In this document: positions 1-8,534 of the stretch, piece after piece | Numbering within the stretch: position 1 is the stretch's first letter | Layout: each line of letters starts with the position of its first letter | Assembly: GCA_021782295.1 (NCBI GenBank) | Contig: JAJXVC010000017.1 | Coordinates: forward strand, 1 to 15,533 | Direction of reading: 5' to 3' | From: a bacterium | GTDB taxonomy: Bacteria > Eremiobacterota > Eremiobacteria > Baltobacterales > Baltobacteraceae | DNA: 15,533 nt | Position numbers and translations under genes: made by a program | Notes under the pieces: generated by a model | What the model was told of the DNA's origin: nothing | What the model saw: the letters and a program-made list of their open reading frames with translations, nothing else | Databases searched by the model: none

Positions 1-402
1 CGCGGGCATATCGAACGCATCTCTCCGATTGCGACACGTTCGACCGACGCCGGGTCGACCGCGCGCGAAGTGTTGACCACGGTCGCCCTCGACGAAACCA
101 ATCCGGTCCTGCGCGACGGAATGACCGCGAACGTCGATATTCTCACGACCAGCATTCCGCACGCACTCGTCGTTCCGACCGCAGCGATCGTTCGCGTCAA
201 AAAACAAACGAAGGTCTGGGTTCTCCGGAACGGCAAAGCGCATGAGGTCGCCGTCGTTCTCGGCAAGAGCAACGACGTGCAGAGCGTCGTGCGCTCGGGG
301 ATCGTCGCCGGCGAAACCATCATCGCGCACGCGCTTCCGACATTACGAGAAGGTATGCGCATCGTGCCGATTCCACAGAGCAGCCCCTCGGGTAATCCGT
401 GA
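1..402 (+). CDS. Periplasmic adaptor (HlyD/MacA-type) of a tripartite exporter, 3' end only
   Basis: The reading frame is open from base 1, so the gene starts outside the window; the last 133 residues are visible. They resemble the end of the beta-barrel and the membrane-proximal domain of HlyD/MacA/RND adaptors: a 'LRDGMTANVDI' strand turn, then 'VVPTAAI', a 'VWVLRNGKA' strand, a 'SGIVAGETII' turn and a closing 'LREGMRI'. Such adaptors sit in the periplasm and join an inner-membrane transporter to an outer-membrane TolC-like channel. The stop codon overlaps the next gene's GTG start (GTGA, 4 bases), and permease and ATPase genes follow, so this is the adaptor of that exporter. The lipoyl and hairpin domains and any signal peptide lie upstream and cannot be judged. 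The substrate is unknown. Confidence 0.85.
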   Translation, partial: RGHIERISPIATRSTDAGSTAREVLTTVALDETNPVLRDGMTANVDILTTSIPHALVVPTAAIVRVKKQTKVWVLRNGKAHEVAVVLGKSNDVQSVVRSGIVAGETIIAHALPTLREGMRIVPIPQSSPSGNP

Positions 403-1586
403 GCGTTCTCGCCGCCTACATCGAAGAAGCCCTCGCCTCGCTCTGGCGCAATCGCCTTCGCTCCGTGCTCTCGCTCCTTGGGACGGTCATTGGGATCGCG
501 TCAACGATCGCAGTGCTGGGGTTGAGCCAAGCGGGCGCCGGCGGGTTAGAAAAGTCGCTCAGCAATGCAGACTCGATCGGGTGGGTGGTCGTCGTCGACC
601 GTTCGTCGGATAATCCACTCGCAGCAACGCTCTACTACCGCGATGTCGCCCGCTTCGTCGCTCGGAGTAACGGCGCGATTTCTTCCGCTTATGCGGGGTA
701 TTTCGGTCGCATGTATCCAGTGAATGTCGGCGGGAAGACGCACTACCCGCAGCTTCACGGAACCGATAAGGGCGCCAACGCGATGGTTATCCTCGAAGGG
801 CGCAAGATTGACCACAACGATGTTTTAGAATCGGCGAATGTCGCGATGCTTTCGAAGGAAGCGCGCAAGACGCTCTTCCCGCACGAAGACCCGATCGGCA
901 GGAGCATTTCAGTCGGGAATGCGCGTCTGCGTATCGTCGGTGTCTTCGATCCGACGGGAAGTTTACTGAGTAGCGCGGTCGGAGACGCCGTCTACGTTCC
1001 CTACACCACGATGCATCGCATCGCGCCGGGACCGATCGACGGGATTATGTTCTACGGCGCTCCCGGCGTTCCATCAAAGCAAGTAAGCGCCGCTGCAATT
1101 GCCGCACTACAGAGCATTCACGGACCGCACGCAAAATACACGGTGCAAGACCAGGCGAAATCGCTCGGCATTTTTTCGCACGTCCTCGGCGGTATCGGCA
1201 TCGGCATCACGTTCATCGGTGGAATCGCACTGTGCGTCGCCGGCATCGGCATTATGAACATTATGCTCGTCTCGGTAAACGAACGCACGCGTGAGATCGG
1301 CATTCGCAAGTCGATCGGCGCGAGTTCGGCGGATATTTCTTTGCAATTTTTGATCGAGGCAACGATCCTCTCGATGATCGGCGGCATTATCGGCACGATA
1401 TTCGGCGTCATCATCGTTCTCGAGCTACAAGGTAGTATCGTTCATTTCGCCGGGAGCGCACCCGTCCCGTGGGCGATGGTGTTATCGATCGCCGCATTTT
1501 TCACAATCGGCATCGGCATCGGCTTCGGCGCCTACCCGGCAATTCGCGCCGGGCGGCTCGATCCGGTCGAAGCATTGCGGAGTTAA
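399..1586 (+). CDS. MacB/FtsX-type ABC transporter permease (first of two)
   Basis: This 395-residue inner-membrane protein has the MacB layout: TM1 at about residues 22-43, a periplasmic MacB_PCD-type domain at about 50-258, then three TM helices (about 262-290, 318-342, 358-380). The cytoplasmic coupling motif [10 protein letters not shown] is at 295-304, and the C-terminal 'AGRLDPVEALR' is typical of the family. It has no nucleotide-binding domain; the ATPase is encoded separately two genes downstream. MacB-type permeases do not move substrate through the membrane. They use ATP-driven 'mechanotransmission' to push periplasmic substrate through the adaptor and TolC. The GTG start at 399 is chosen because it overlaps the adaptor's stop, which indicates translational coupling. 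Possible cargoes are lipoproteins, peptides, antibiotics or siderophores; nothing in the sequence decides. Confidence 0.9.
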   Translation: MSVLAAYIEEALASLWRNRLRSVLSLLGTVIGIASTIAVLGLSQAGAGGLEKSLSNADSIGWVVVVDRSSDNPLAATLYYRDVARFVARSNGAISSAYAGYFGRMYPVNVGGKTHYPQLHGTDKGANAMVILEGRKIDHNDVLESANVAMLSKEARKTLFPHEDPIGRSISVGNARLRIVGVFDPTGSLLSSAVGDAVYVPYTTMHRIAPGPIDGIMFYGAPGVPSKQVSAAAIAALQSIHGPHAKYTVQDQAKSLGIFSHVLGGIGIGITFIGGIALCVAGIGIMNIMLVSVNERTREIGIRKSIGASSADISLQFLIEATILSMIGGIIGTIFGVIIVLELQGSIVHFAGSAPVPWAMVLSIAAFFTIGIGIGFGAYPAIRAGRLDPVEALRS

Positions 1587-1587
1587 C

Positions 1588-2796
1588 GTGTTCGATTACA
1601 TTCGCGAAACGCTCGACCTCATGCAGGCGAACCTCACCCGCACGATACTGACCCTTATCGGGCTCGTCGTCGGCGTTGCCGCAATTATCTCCATTCAGGT
1701 TGCCGCCGCCGGAATGGCCGCGGCGGTCAACGGTGCATTCCGCGGCATCAACATGAACACGTTCTTCATCTTTCCGAAGTCCACCCAAGGCAGTACGCAA
1801 CGCGCCAATCTTGGGCTCTCCGATCTCGAACTGCTCGACAAAAGCGTGCCCGGAGTCGAGACCTCGATCCCGTTCGGCCAGACGCGCACGATCGTCAACG
1901 CCGGGCACCAACACGTCATGTTGAAATTCGGCGGTGAATCCTATCGTCGCTTCAGTACGGCACCGGTTGTTGCCGGGCACGCGATCGCTCGCGTCGACGT
2001 CGAGAATGCATCGCCGGTCTGCGTGCTCTCCGATAAAGCCTATCATCGACTTTTCCCCCACGCAGCCGATCCGGACGCGGTCCTCGGCCAGTCGGTTTAC
2101 ATCGGTCCGAAACGCTACGTTGTTATCGGGGTACTTGGGCCGGCGACGCTCTCGACTGCATCGCTAGGAATCGACATCAATAACGACGTCGCAATCCCCT
2201 ACACGACCTTTTATAACGACTACCAGCGCGGGCGACCGCTTTTCGGCATTCAAGTCCTCGGCAACCGCAAAGCGAGCTTGGCAACGCTGGAAGCAAACGC
2301 AAAACGCGTGCTCTCCGATGCTCACGGCGGCTCGATCTATCAGACCTTTGATTTCGCGTTCTTCGCCAAGAAAATCGACGGCTTCTTTGGTGTCGTTGGA
2401 ACGATCGTCAGCGCGGTCGGCGCAATATCACTTTTGGTCGCCGGCATCGGCATCATGAACATCCTCTTCGTTTCGGTGAGCGAGCGCACGCGCGAGATCG
2501 GCATTCGGCGCGCAATCGGGGCTTCGCGAGCGACGATTTTGATTCAATTTTTCGTCGAGGCTTTCGTCCTTGCGTTTAGCGGTTCGCTCGTCGGCATGTT
2601 AGCGGGGCTTGGAATAGGCGACCTCGCTCAACAAATTTTTATCGCCCGCATCTCGGGAACGATCGCTGCGCTACCATGGCTGCAATCAATTTTGCTCGCA
2701 ACGCTCTTTGCAACGGTCGTCACTCTTGTATTCGGCACGCTTCCCGCGCTTCGCGCGGCATCCGTCGACCCCATCGAGGCATTACGTTATGAATGA
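1588..2796 (+). CDS. MacB/FtsX-type ABC transporter permease (second of two)
   Basis: This 402-residue paralogue of the preceding gene starts with GTG one base after its TAA. TM1 is at about residues 17-38 and the periplasmic domain at about 45-260. The coupling motif [10 protein letters not shown] is at 299-308, between TM2 and TM3, and the C-terminus '[13 protein letters not shown]' matches the family. The two permeases share the FtsX core (GIGIMNI-x-(L/F)[13 protein letters not shown]) but clearly differ in the periplasmic domain. They therefore probably form a heterodimer, unlike the MacB homodimer. Its end overlaps the ATPase gene by 8 bases. An alternative is that the two permeases form separate homodimers sharing one ATPase. 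Confidence 0.9.
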   Translation: MFDYIRETLDLMQANLTRTILTLIGLVVGVAAIISIQVAAAGMAAAVNGAFRGINMNTFFIFPKSTQGSTQRANLGLSDLELLDKSVPGVETSIPFGQTRTIVNAGHQHVMLKFGGESYRRFSTAPVVAGHAIARVDVENASPVCVLSDKAYHRLFPHAADPDAVLGQSVYIGPKRYVVIGVLGPATLSTASLGIDINNDVAIPYTTFYNDYQRGRPLFGIQVLGNRKASLATLEANAKRVLSDAHGGSIYQTFDFAFFAKKIDGFFGVVGTIVSAVGAISLLVAGIGIMNILFVSVSERTREIGIRRAIGASRATILIQFFVEAFVLAFSGSLVGMLAGLGIGDLAQQIFIARISGTIAALPWLQSILLATLFATVVTLVFGTLPALRAASVDPIEALRYE

Positions 2797-3532
2797 TATC
2801 GCAATCGATCTCCAAGAGATCGTCAAGACCTACAAAACCGGCACCATCGAAGTCCATGCGTTGCGCGGGGTGAACCTTCGCATCCAGCGCGGCGAGTACA
2901 TCGCGATCATGGGCCCATCGGGATCCGGGAAATCCACGTTGATGAACGTCATCGGCTGCCTCGACCGTCCGACATCGGGGAACTATCGGCTCGACGGTAT
3001 CGATCTATCGACGCTCGACGACCGCGCACTGGCAAAGATTCGTTTGGAAAAACTCGGCTTCATCTTTCAAGGCTTTAACCTCTTGCCGCGAACCGACGCA
3101 ATGAAGAATGTTTCGCTGCCGCTCTTCTATGCAAAAGTCTCACCAAAGGAGCGTCGCGAGCGCGCTCGTGCCGCACTCGCCGAGGTCGGTCTCGCGGATC
3201 GGGGGCATCACAAGCCCAGCGAGCTCTCCGGCGGCCAGCAGCAGCGCGTCGCGATCGCACGCGCGCTGATCAACAACCCGGCAGTCTTACTCGCCGACGA
3301 GCCGACCGGTAACCTCGACAGCGCAACGAGCGAGGAGATTCTCACGCTCTTCGAAAGCCTCCATCGCTCCGGGCGTACAATCGTCGTCGTCACCCACGAC
3401 GAAGAGGTCGCCGAGCGCGCGAACCGCGTCGTGCGTCTCCGTGACGGCCTCATTCTCTCCGATTTACCGACCTCGCGCGGGCACTTTTCGGAAGGTTCCA
3501 TCGTTCAACGGGAGGCAATCCCTCAATTGTAA
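2789..3532 (+). CDS. ABC transporter ATPase, LolD/MacB family
   Basis: This 247-residue cytoplasmic ATPase powers the two upstream permeases. All the expected motifs are present: Walker A GPSGSGKS at 42-49, Q-loop Q94, signature LSGGQQQR at 146-153, Walker B 'VLLADE' at 166-171 followed by PTGNLD, and H-loop H203. The 'PTGNLDS' form is typical of the LolD/MacB/FtsE group. The ATG at 2789 is preferred to an in-frame ATG at 2708. It overlaps the permease stop (ATGAATGA), and translation from it begins just before the first family-conserved strand. About 20 residues extend past the usual end and are probably disordered. The gene ends 34 bases before the HtrA gene's start. Confidence 0.93.
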   Translation: MNDIAIDLQEIVKTYKTGTIEVHALRGVNLRIQRGEYIAIMGPSGSGKSTLMNVIGCLDRPTSGNYRLDGIDLSTLDDRALAKIRLEKLGFIFQGFNLLPRTDAMKNVSLPLFYAKVSPKERRERARAALAEVGLADRGHHKPSELSGGQQQRVAIARALINNPAVLLADEPTGNLDSATSEEILTLFESLHRSGRTIVVVTHDEEVAERANRVVRLRDGLILSDLPTSRGHFSEGSIVQREAIPQL

Positions 3533-3566
3533 CGAGCCTTCTCCACAGCATGGAGTATATGCAACT

Positions 3567-4763
3567 GTGAAACAACGCGTTCTTCCCACCCTCATCATCG
3601 CTCTCGTCGGTGCCAGCGTCGGCAGCTTCCTCATGATGCTCTATGCGAGCACGCATTTTGCCGGCGTCGCCGGGCCGAACCATTCGCTGCCCGCGGTCTC
3701 GGCAGCGCCGCTGCAAGGGATTAGCGACCAAGATCGCATCGTCTCGGCGGTAAAGCGAACCAAACCCTCGGTTGTCGCGATTCAGCTCGACGTCAACGGT
3801 CAGCGCGTCGTGCCCTTTTTCCAGGGCTTCTTCGGCCAGGGCGGCCCCGGCGTCGAAGAACCGTACAAAGGGAAAGCCTCCGGTTCGGGCTTCGTCTACG
3901 ACAACAAGGGTGATATCGTGACGAACGCGCACGTCGTCACACCTCCACAGGGCGGAAACATCACCAAGTTAACGGTGGTCTTCGCCGACGGCGACCACGT
4001 GCCGGCGCACGTCGTCGCCGAGAATATCGCCGCCGACCTTGCGATCATCCGCGTTAACGGTTACAAGAAGCTCCCGCCGCCGTTGCAGTTCGCGAACTTC
4101 GACCGCGTCGAGCAGGGGCAGTGGGCGATCGCGATCGGCGAGCCGCTCGAACTGCAGCAAACCGTCACGCTCGGCATCGTTTCCGCCTTCGACCGCAACG
4201 AGCCGATCCAGAACGATAGCGGCCAAACCATCGATTTCAAGGGGCTCCTGCAGACCTCGGCGCCGATCAACCCCGGGAACTCCGGCGGGCCGCTGATCGA
4301 CGACCACGGCAAGGTGATCGGCATCAATCAGTCGACCGTGAAATCGGCGTACGCCCAGGGCATCGGCTTTGCCATCCCGGCGAATACCGTGCAGCGCGTC
4401 GTCGCCGAGTTGCTCGCGCACCCCGGCATCACTCAGGGCACCCACGAAGGCTACATGGGAATCGAGCCGGCGGATCTCACGCCGGGCTTACGTAATCAGA
4501 TCGGCTACACGACCGGCCCCAGCGGCATCGCGGTCCTCACCGTCGCCCCGGGCTCGCCTGCCGACAAAGCCGGCATCGAACCCGGTGACGTCATTCTCCA
4601 AGTAGACGGTAAGATTTTCACGAAGACGACCGACTTCGTGAAGTATATCGCCGCGAAGAAGCCCGGAACCGTCGTTCGGATCGATCTCTGGGCACAGGGG
4701 CTCAAGAAGTTCGCGGCCGTCACGCTGGCGGAGCGTCCCGCCACCGCCGGAACGGTGCCATAG
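3567..4763 (+). CDS. htrA: HtrA/Deg-family serine protease with one PDZ domain, membrane anchored
   Basis: From the GTG at 3567 this encodes 398 residues. A TM anchor or uncleaved signal lies at about 7-28. A trypsin-like domain follows, with catalytic H122 (VTNAHVV), D157 (AADLAIIRV) and S239 (NPGNSGGPL), and one PDZ domain at about 295-390 (MGIEPADLTP, then GSPADKAGIEPGDVI). One TM helix plus one PDZ is the DegS/HtrA arrangement rather than the two-PDZ DegP/DegQ form. The protein should face the periplasm and degrade or sense misfolded envelope proteins. A Phe/Gly-rich loop (about 84-95) precedes the protease core, like the variable LA loop. GTG 3567 is chosen because GGAG lies 11 bases upstream and the hydrophobic anchor follows at once; an ATG at 3441 lies inside the ATPase gene. 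It is close to the exporter operon and may share its transcript. Confidence 0.92.
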   Translation: MKQRVLPTLIIALVGASVGSFLMMLYASTHFAGVAGPNHSLPAVSAAPLQGISDQDRIVSAVKRTKPSVVAIQLDVNGQRVVPFFQGFFGQGGPGVEEPYKGKASGSGFVYDNKGDIVTNAHVVTPPQGGNITKLTVVFADGDHVPAHVVAENIAADLAIIRVNGYKKLPPPLQFANFDRVEQGQWAIAIGEPLELQQTVTLGIVSAFDRNEPIQNDSGQTIDFKGLLQTSAPINPGNSGGPLIDDHGKVIGINQSTVKSAYAQGIGFAIPANTVQRVVAELLAHPGITQGTHEGYMGIEPADLTPGLRNQIGYTTGPSGIAVLTVAPGSPADKAGIEPGDVILQVDGKIFTKTTDFVKYIAAKKPGTVVRIDLWAQGLKKFAAVTLAERPATAGTVP

Positions 4764-4769
4764 CGCCGC

Positions 4770-4787
4770 GCGCTCCGACTGGAGCGC
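4770..4787 (+). other. Hairpin just after the htrA stop
   Basis: GCGCTCC (4770-4776) and GGAGCGC (4781-4787) form a perfect 7-bp stem around the loop GACT, seven bases after the htrA stop codon. No T-run follows, so it is not a classical intrinsic terminator. It could mark the 3' end of the htrA transcript. Confidence 0.35.
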
Positions 4788-4811
4788 AACCGAAAGGACG
4801 ACCCTGCTGTT

Positions 4812-4842
4812 ACAAGGAGCGGAACAAATTGCCGCTCCTTGT
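4812..4842 (+). promoter_or_regulatory. 11-bp perfect inverted repeat with 9-base spacer upstream of dnaK (operator candidate)
   Basis: ACAAGGAGCGG (4812-4822) is repeated inverted as CCGCTCCTTGT (4832-4842), with a 9-base spacer. The geometry is that of the HrcA operator CIRCE (9-bp arms, 9-base spacer), and the position upstream of dnaK also fits. The arms do not match the CIRCE consensus TTAGCACTC. A possible -10 box, TACTAT (4845-4850), starts three bases after the repeat, but no good -35 is visible at the right distance. Alternatively this is a transcription terminator for htrA, although no T-run follows. There is no regulator gene nearby to assign to it. Confidence 0.5.
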
Positions 4843-4910
4843 TGTACTATGGGGTAGGCAACCAAGCCCGAATTCGTTCGTAAGCGGCAAGGCGTCGTCG
4901 AACGATCGGA

Positions 4911-5034
4911 GCGTCGCCGAATCGTCGCGACGCGCACACCAACCTCGAATGTGCGCGCGCCTCGGCTCGACCGCTCGATCGCTCGATCAAGCTGGTCCAG
5001 GGCGCGCTCGGGGTTCACATCACATCAACGAGGT
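4911..5034 (+). promoter_or_regulatory. Structured dnaK leader with a loop complementary to the Shine-Dalgarno
   Basis: Two potential hairpins compete because they share bases 4931-4933. One is GCGTCGC (4911-4917) with GCGACGC (4927-4933). The other is CGCGCACA (4931-4938) with TGTGCGCG (4950-4957). The 11-base loop of the second contains ACCTCG (4942-4947), exactly complementary to the dnaK Shine-Dalgarno CGAGGT (5029-5034), which lies 8 bases before the ATG. Three near-copies of an 8-mer, CGCTCGAT, lie between (about 4966-4989). Pairing and sequence are seen directly; any role in translational or thermal control of dnaK is inference. Short pairings arise often by chance in GC-rich leaders. 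Confidence 0.3.
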
Positions 5035-5042
5035 AAAACTTC

Positions 5043-6896
5043 ATGGCTAAAGTGGTCGGAATCGACCTCGGCACGACCAACTCGGTCGTCGCCGTAATGG
5101 AGGGCAATTCGCCCACCGTTATCGCAAACTCGGAAGGCTCGCGTACGACTCCGTCGGTCGTGGCTTTCTCGAAGACCGGCGAACGTCTCGTCGGACAACT
5201 CGCAAAGCGTCAGGCAGTCACCAACCCGGAGCGCACGATCTCTTCGATCAAACGCCACATGGGTGAGGGCGACTATCGCGTCAAGATCGACGGCAAGGAT
5301 TACACCCCGCAAGAGATCTCGGCGATGGTTCTGCAAAAACTCGTCAACGACGCGAGCAATTATCTGGGCGAACGCGTCACCCAGGCGGTCATTACCGTTC
5401 CCGCCTACTTTAACGACGCGCAACGTCAAGCGACGAAAGATGCCGGAAAGATCGCCGGGCTCGAAGTGTTGCGCATCATCAACGAACCGACCGCAGCGGC
5501 ACTCGCGTATGGACTCGATAAAAAGGGCAACGAAACGATCCTCGTGTGGGATCTCGGCGGCGGCACCTTCGACGTCTCCATTCTCGAAGTCGGCGACGGC
5601 GTTTTCGAAGTGAAATCGACGAACGGCGACACGCGGCTCGGCGGCGACGACTACGACCATCGTGTCGTTGAGTGGATCGTCGGCGAATTTCGTAAAGATC
5701 AGGGAATCGATCTCTCCAAAGACAAGCAGGCGATGCAACGCCTCACCGAAGCTGCGGAGAAAGCGAAGATCGAACTCTCGGCGGTCGTGCAAACGACGAT
5801 TAACCTGCCGTTCATCACTGCCGATGCCGAAGGTCCGAAGCATCTCGAATACACGCTGACGCGTGCGAAGTTCGAGGAGATCACGAGCGATCTGACCGAC
5901 CGCTGCATCAACCCCTTCAAGAGCGCGCTTGCCGATGCGAAGATCGACATCTCGCAGATCGATGAAGTGGTGATGGTCGGCGGATCGACCCGCATGCCGG
6001 TCATTCTCGAACTCGTCCGTAAACTCACCGGCAAGGATCCGAACCTCACCGTCAATCCCGACGAAGTCGTTGCGGTCGGCGCCGCCATTCAGGCCGGCGT
6101 TCTCTCCGGCGAAGTGCGCGATGTCGTTCTACTCGACGTCACCCCGCTCTCGCTGGGCTTGGAGACGATGGGCGGAGTGATGACGACGCTGATCGAGCGG
6201 AACACGACGATCCCGACGAAGAAATCGCAGGTCTTCACCACCGCAGAGGACGGCCAAACGAGTGTGGATATCCACATTCTGCAAGGCGAACGCCCGATGG
6301 CCGGTGATAACAAGACGCTCGGACGATTCCGGCTCGAAGGGCTTCCGCCGGCACCACGTGGCGTACCGCAGATCGAAGTCACCTTCAATATCGATGCCAA
6401 CGGCATCGTGAACGTCGGCGCGAAAGATCTCGGAACCGGGAAAGAACAGCAGATCACGATCACCGCATCGACAAACCTCAACAAAGAGGAAGTCGAACGG
6501 ATGGTCAAGGATGCCGAGCTTCAAGGCGCTGCAGACAAAGCGAAGCGCGAAGAAGCGGAGGTACGCAATACCGCCTCGAGCCTGATTTACTCAACGGAGA
6601 AATCGCTCAAGGAAGTCGGCGAGAAACTCGATGCGACCGCGCGCGGCGAAGTCGAGAGCGCTCTCTCCGATTTGAAGAAACTCAGCGAAAACGGCACCGC
6701 TTCCGAAATCAAAGCGGCGATCGAAAAGCTGCAGACCGCAAGCTATAAGATGGCTGAACTGCTCTACAAGAGCACCGGAGCATCGCCCGATGGCGAAGCC
6801 GCCGGTGCGGAATCCGCGAACGGGCAAGCATCGAACGGCGCGACAAATGCCGCTCCCGATGATGCCATCGACGCAGAGTTCAAGGAAGCGAAGTAG
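5043..6896 (+). CDS. dnaK: Molecular chaperone DnaK (Hsp70)
   Basis: This 617-residue cytosolic Hsp70 binds exposed hydrophobic segments of client proteins in an ATP-driven cycle with DnaJ and GrpE, both encoded just downstream. The nucleotide-binding domain shows phosphate motif GIDLGTTNS (6-14), [10 protein letters not shown] (170-179) and the adenosine motif VGGSTRMP (312-319). The substrate-binding domain begins at about 365 ([14 protein letters not shown]) and a helical lid follows. The C-terminus '[12 protein letters not shown]' is the usual acidic tail after an Ala/Gly/Asn-rich linker. The length is slightly under the E. coli protein (638 residues). The start is supported by GAGG at 5030-5033, nine bases before the ATG. 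The preceding 279-bp gap holds candidate control elements. Confidence 0.98.
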   Translation: MAKVVGIDLGTTNSVVAVMEGNSPTVIANSEGSRTTPSVVAFSKTGERLVGQLAKRQAVTNPERTISSIKRHMGEGDYRVKIDGKDYTPQEISAMVLQKLVNDASNYLGERVTQAVITVPAYFNDAQRQATKDAGKIAGLEVLRIINEPTAAALAYGLDKKGNETILVWDLGGGTFDVSILEVGDGVFEVKSTNGDTRLGGDDYDHRVVEWIVGEFRKDQGIDLSKDKQAMQRLTEAAEKAKIELSAVVQTTINLPFITADAEGPKHLEYTLTRAKFEEITSDLTDRCINPFKSALADAKIDISQIDEVVMVGGSTRMPVILELVRKLTGKDPNLTVNPDEVVAVGAAIQAGVLSGEVRDVVLLDVTPLSLGLETMGGVMTTLIERNTTIPTKKSQVFTTAEDGQTSVDIHILQGERPMAGDNKTLGRFRLEGLPPAPRGVPQIEVTFNIDANGIVNVGAKDLGTGKEQQITITASTNLNKEEVERMVKDAELQGAADKAKREEAEVRNTASSLIYSTEKSLKEVGEKLDATARGEVESALSDLKKLSENGTASEIKAAIEKLQTASYKMAELLYKSTGASPDGEAAGAESANGQASNGATNAAPDDAIDAEFKEAK

Positions 6897-6916
6897 CCTC
6901 CGGTTCATGCGAGCGG

Positions 6917-6952
6917 GGTGAGGGCGAGCCGTACGCGGCAGTCGCCCTCACC
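6917..6952 (+). other. Strong hairpin with UACG tetraloop between dnaK and grpE
   Basis: GGTGAGGGCGA (6917-6927) pairs perfectly with TCGCCCTCACC (6942-6952). Inside, GCCG (6928-6931) pairs with CGGC (6936-6939), leaving the tetraloop TACG (6932-6935) and a two-base bulge (6940-6941). The UNCG-class loop makes the RNA hairpin very stable. It lies 20 bases after the dnaK stop and no T-run follows. It may be a partial terminator, a pause site or a 3'-end stabiliser that lets dnaK be expressed above grpE-dnaJ. An A-rich tract (about 6977-6989) separates it from grpE. Confidence 0.6.
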
Positions 6953-7008
6953 TTCCGCCGCCTCTTCATGCGCTCAAAATAAAAAAAGAAGTAGAGATAG
7001 ACGCACCT

Positions 7009-7515
7009 ATGGATAACGATCTGCTCAACGATCCTGTCGGCGTAAGCGAAGACAGCGCGCAGCCGGAGAACGAACTCTCCAAAGCGAACGCGCGCGCTGA
7101 CGAAAACTACAATAAGTTTTTACTGGCAATGGCCGACTTCGAAAACTATAAGCGACGAGTGCAACGCGATATCGAGCAACGTATCGTCGAGCATCGGCGT
7201 CGCCTTTTCGGGCGCCTGCTGCCGGTGCTCGATAATCTCGAGCGTGCACTTGCCGTACCCACCGGAGCCGATGCGCTACGCAGCGGAGTTGAGAGCACGC
7301 TGCGCGGATTCGAAGCGGTACTCTCATCCGAAGGCATTAGCGCCGTCGATGTGAAGGGACAACCGTTCGACCCGCATGTTGCCGAGGCGATCGGCACGGT
7401 CGCAGCAACCGACGGTCAAGCCGACGATACCGTCGTTGAAGTCGCGGAGAAAGGATATCGCCTCGGCGACGATCTCCTCCGACCGGCGAAAGTGCTCGTC
7501 GCGAAGCATCAATGA
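7009..7515 (+). CDS. grpE: GrpE, nucleotide exchange factor for DnaK
   Basis: This 168-residue protein releases ADP from DnaK and so resets the chaperone cycle. Residues 1-20 are acidic and probably disordered. A long helix or coiled coil runs from about 22 to 68 and includes the family motif 'FENYKRR' (44-50). The signature '[11 protein letters not shown]' is at 71-81, '[10 protein letters not shown]' at 119-128, and the beta domain ends in '[16 protein letters not shown]' (149-164). The length is normal to slightly short. The ATG at 7009 has only a weak purine-rich region upstream (gaagtagagatag). The stop overlaps the dnaJ start (ATGA), which suggests coupled translation. Confidence 0.96.
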   Translation: MDNDLLNDPVGVSEDSAQPENELSKANARADENYNKFLLAMADFENYKRRVQRDIEQRIVEHRRRLFGRLLPVLDNLERALAVPTGADALRSGVESTLRGFEAVLSSEGISAVDVKGQPFDPHVAEAIGTVAATDGQADDTVVEVAEKGYRLGDDLLRPAKVLVAKHQ

Positions 7516-8525
7516 ACTACAAGGACTACTACGCCGTTCTCGGTGTGCCAAAAGGCGCTCCCGAGAAGGACATCAAGTCCGCCTATCGCCGCCTTGCACG
7601 CAAATGGCACCCCGATGCGAACCCCGGTAACGCAAAGGCCGCTGAAGAAAAATTCAAAGAAATTTCAGAGGCCTACGAGGTTCTCGGCGACAGCGATAAA
7701 CGCCGTAAATACGACGTACTCGGAAGCGACTGGCAGCAAGCGGCGCGACAGGCGGAGCAACAACGCCGTTATCGGACGCAACAGAACGCATCGCAGTCCG
7801 ATTTCGGCTTCGGCCCCAATGTAGGTGCCGGAGCCGGAACGAGCGGCTTTTCGGATTTTTTCGATATGTTCTTCTCCGGCGTCGGCCGGCGCGGCCCGAC
7901 CGCTGCCCCAACCGCAGCGCGCGGGCAAGACATGGAAACGAGCATCGAACTTTCATTGCACGACATCTACGAAGGCGGCAAGAAATCGATCTCGTTGCAA
8001 CTCGAAGATAGTTGCCCGCGCTGCCGAGGCACTGGAACGGAGAGCGGCCACCTCTGTGTCGCCTGCCATGGAACGGGACGAACGCTGAGTACGAAAAAGT
8101 TCGAGGTCTCGATCCCGCGTGGAATCGGCGAGGGTCAACGCATTCGTCTTGCGGGGCAGGGCGGCGTCGGCACCGGCGGCGCGGCAAACGGCGATCTCTT
8201 TCTCATCGTCAAGACGAGCGAGGACGCGCGATATAAGCGAAAAGGCGACGATCTCTACGTCGACCTTCCCGTCGATCTCTTCGACCTTGTCTTAGGTGCC
8301 GAGGTTCATGTACCGACGATGGGTGGTAACGTCGCGATGACGATCCCGGAAGGCACACAGAACAACCGTTTGCTCCGTCTCTCCGGCAAGGGGATGCCGC
8401 ACGTCAAGGGCGGCGGCAGCGGCGATCAATACGTTCGCCTGATCGGGCAGTTGCCTCAGAACCTCACCGACAAGGAACGCAAAATTTTCCGCGACCTTAA
8501 AAACCTTCGCAACGGAAAGAAGTAG
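7512..8525 (+). CDS. dnaJ: DnaJ (Hsp40) co-chaperone with reduced zinc finger
   Basis: This 337-residue co-chaperone stimulates DnaK's ATPase and delivers clients. The J domain (1-70) has the HPD motif at 33-35. A linker rich in Gly/Phe/Ala (about 75-135) follows, and the C-terminal beta-barrel substrate-binding domains run from about 138 to 325. The zinc-finger region holds only two CxxCxGxG motifs (C168/C171 and C182/C185) where classical DnaJ has four. This is enough for one zinc site, not two. Their six-residue separation matches motifs 3 and 4 of the classical protein. It could therefore be called a DnaJ-like protein intermediate between DnaJ and the zinc-free CbpA type. Location directly after grpE, with an ATGA overlap, makes it the operon's DnaK partner. 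Confidence 0.93.
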   Translation: MNYKDYYAVLGVPKGAPEKDIKSAYRRLARKWHPDANPGNAKAAEEKFKEISEAYEVLGDSDKRRKYDVLGSDWQQAARQAEQQRRYRTQQNASQSDFGFGPNVGAGAGTSGFSDFFDMFFSGVGRRGPTAAPTAARGQDMETSIELSLHDIYEGGKKSISLQLEDSCPRCRGTGTESGHLCVACHGTGRTLSTKKFEVSIPRGIGEGQRIRLAGQGGVGTGGAANGDLFLIVKTSEDARYKRKGDDLYVDLPVDLFDLVLGAEVHVPTMGGNVAMTIPEGTQNNRLLRLSGKGMPHVKGGGSGDQYVRLIGQLPQNLTDKERKIFRDLKNLRNGKK

Positions 8526-8534
8526 CGAATCGCA

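Noticed and set aside
4812..4842. Canonical CIRCE element.
   Set aside because: Spacer length and position fit, but the arms ACAAGGAGCGG do not match TTAGCACTC.
5025..5843. A 272-codon - strand ORF opposite dnaK.
   Set aside because: It lies entirely opposite dnaK and its leader. Antisense frames often stay open in GC-rich genes, and the product has no recognisable domain.
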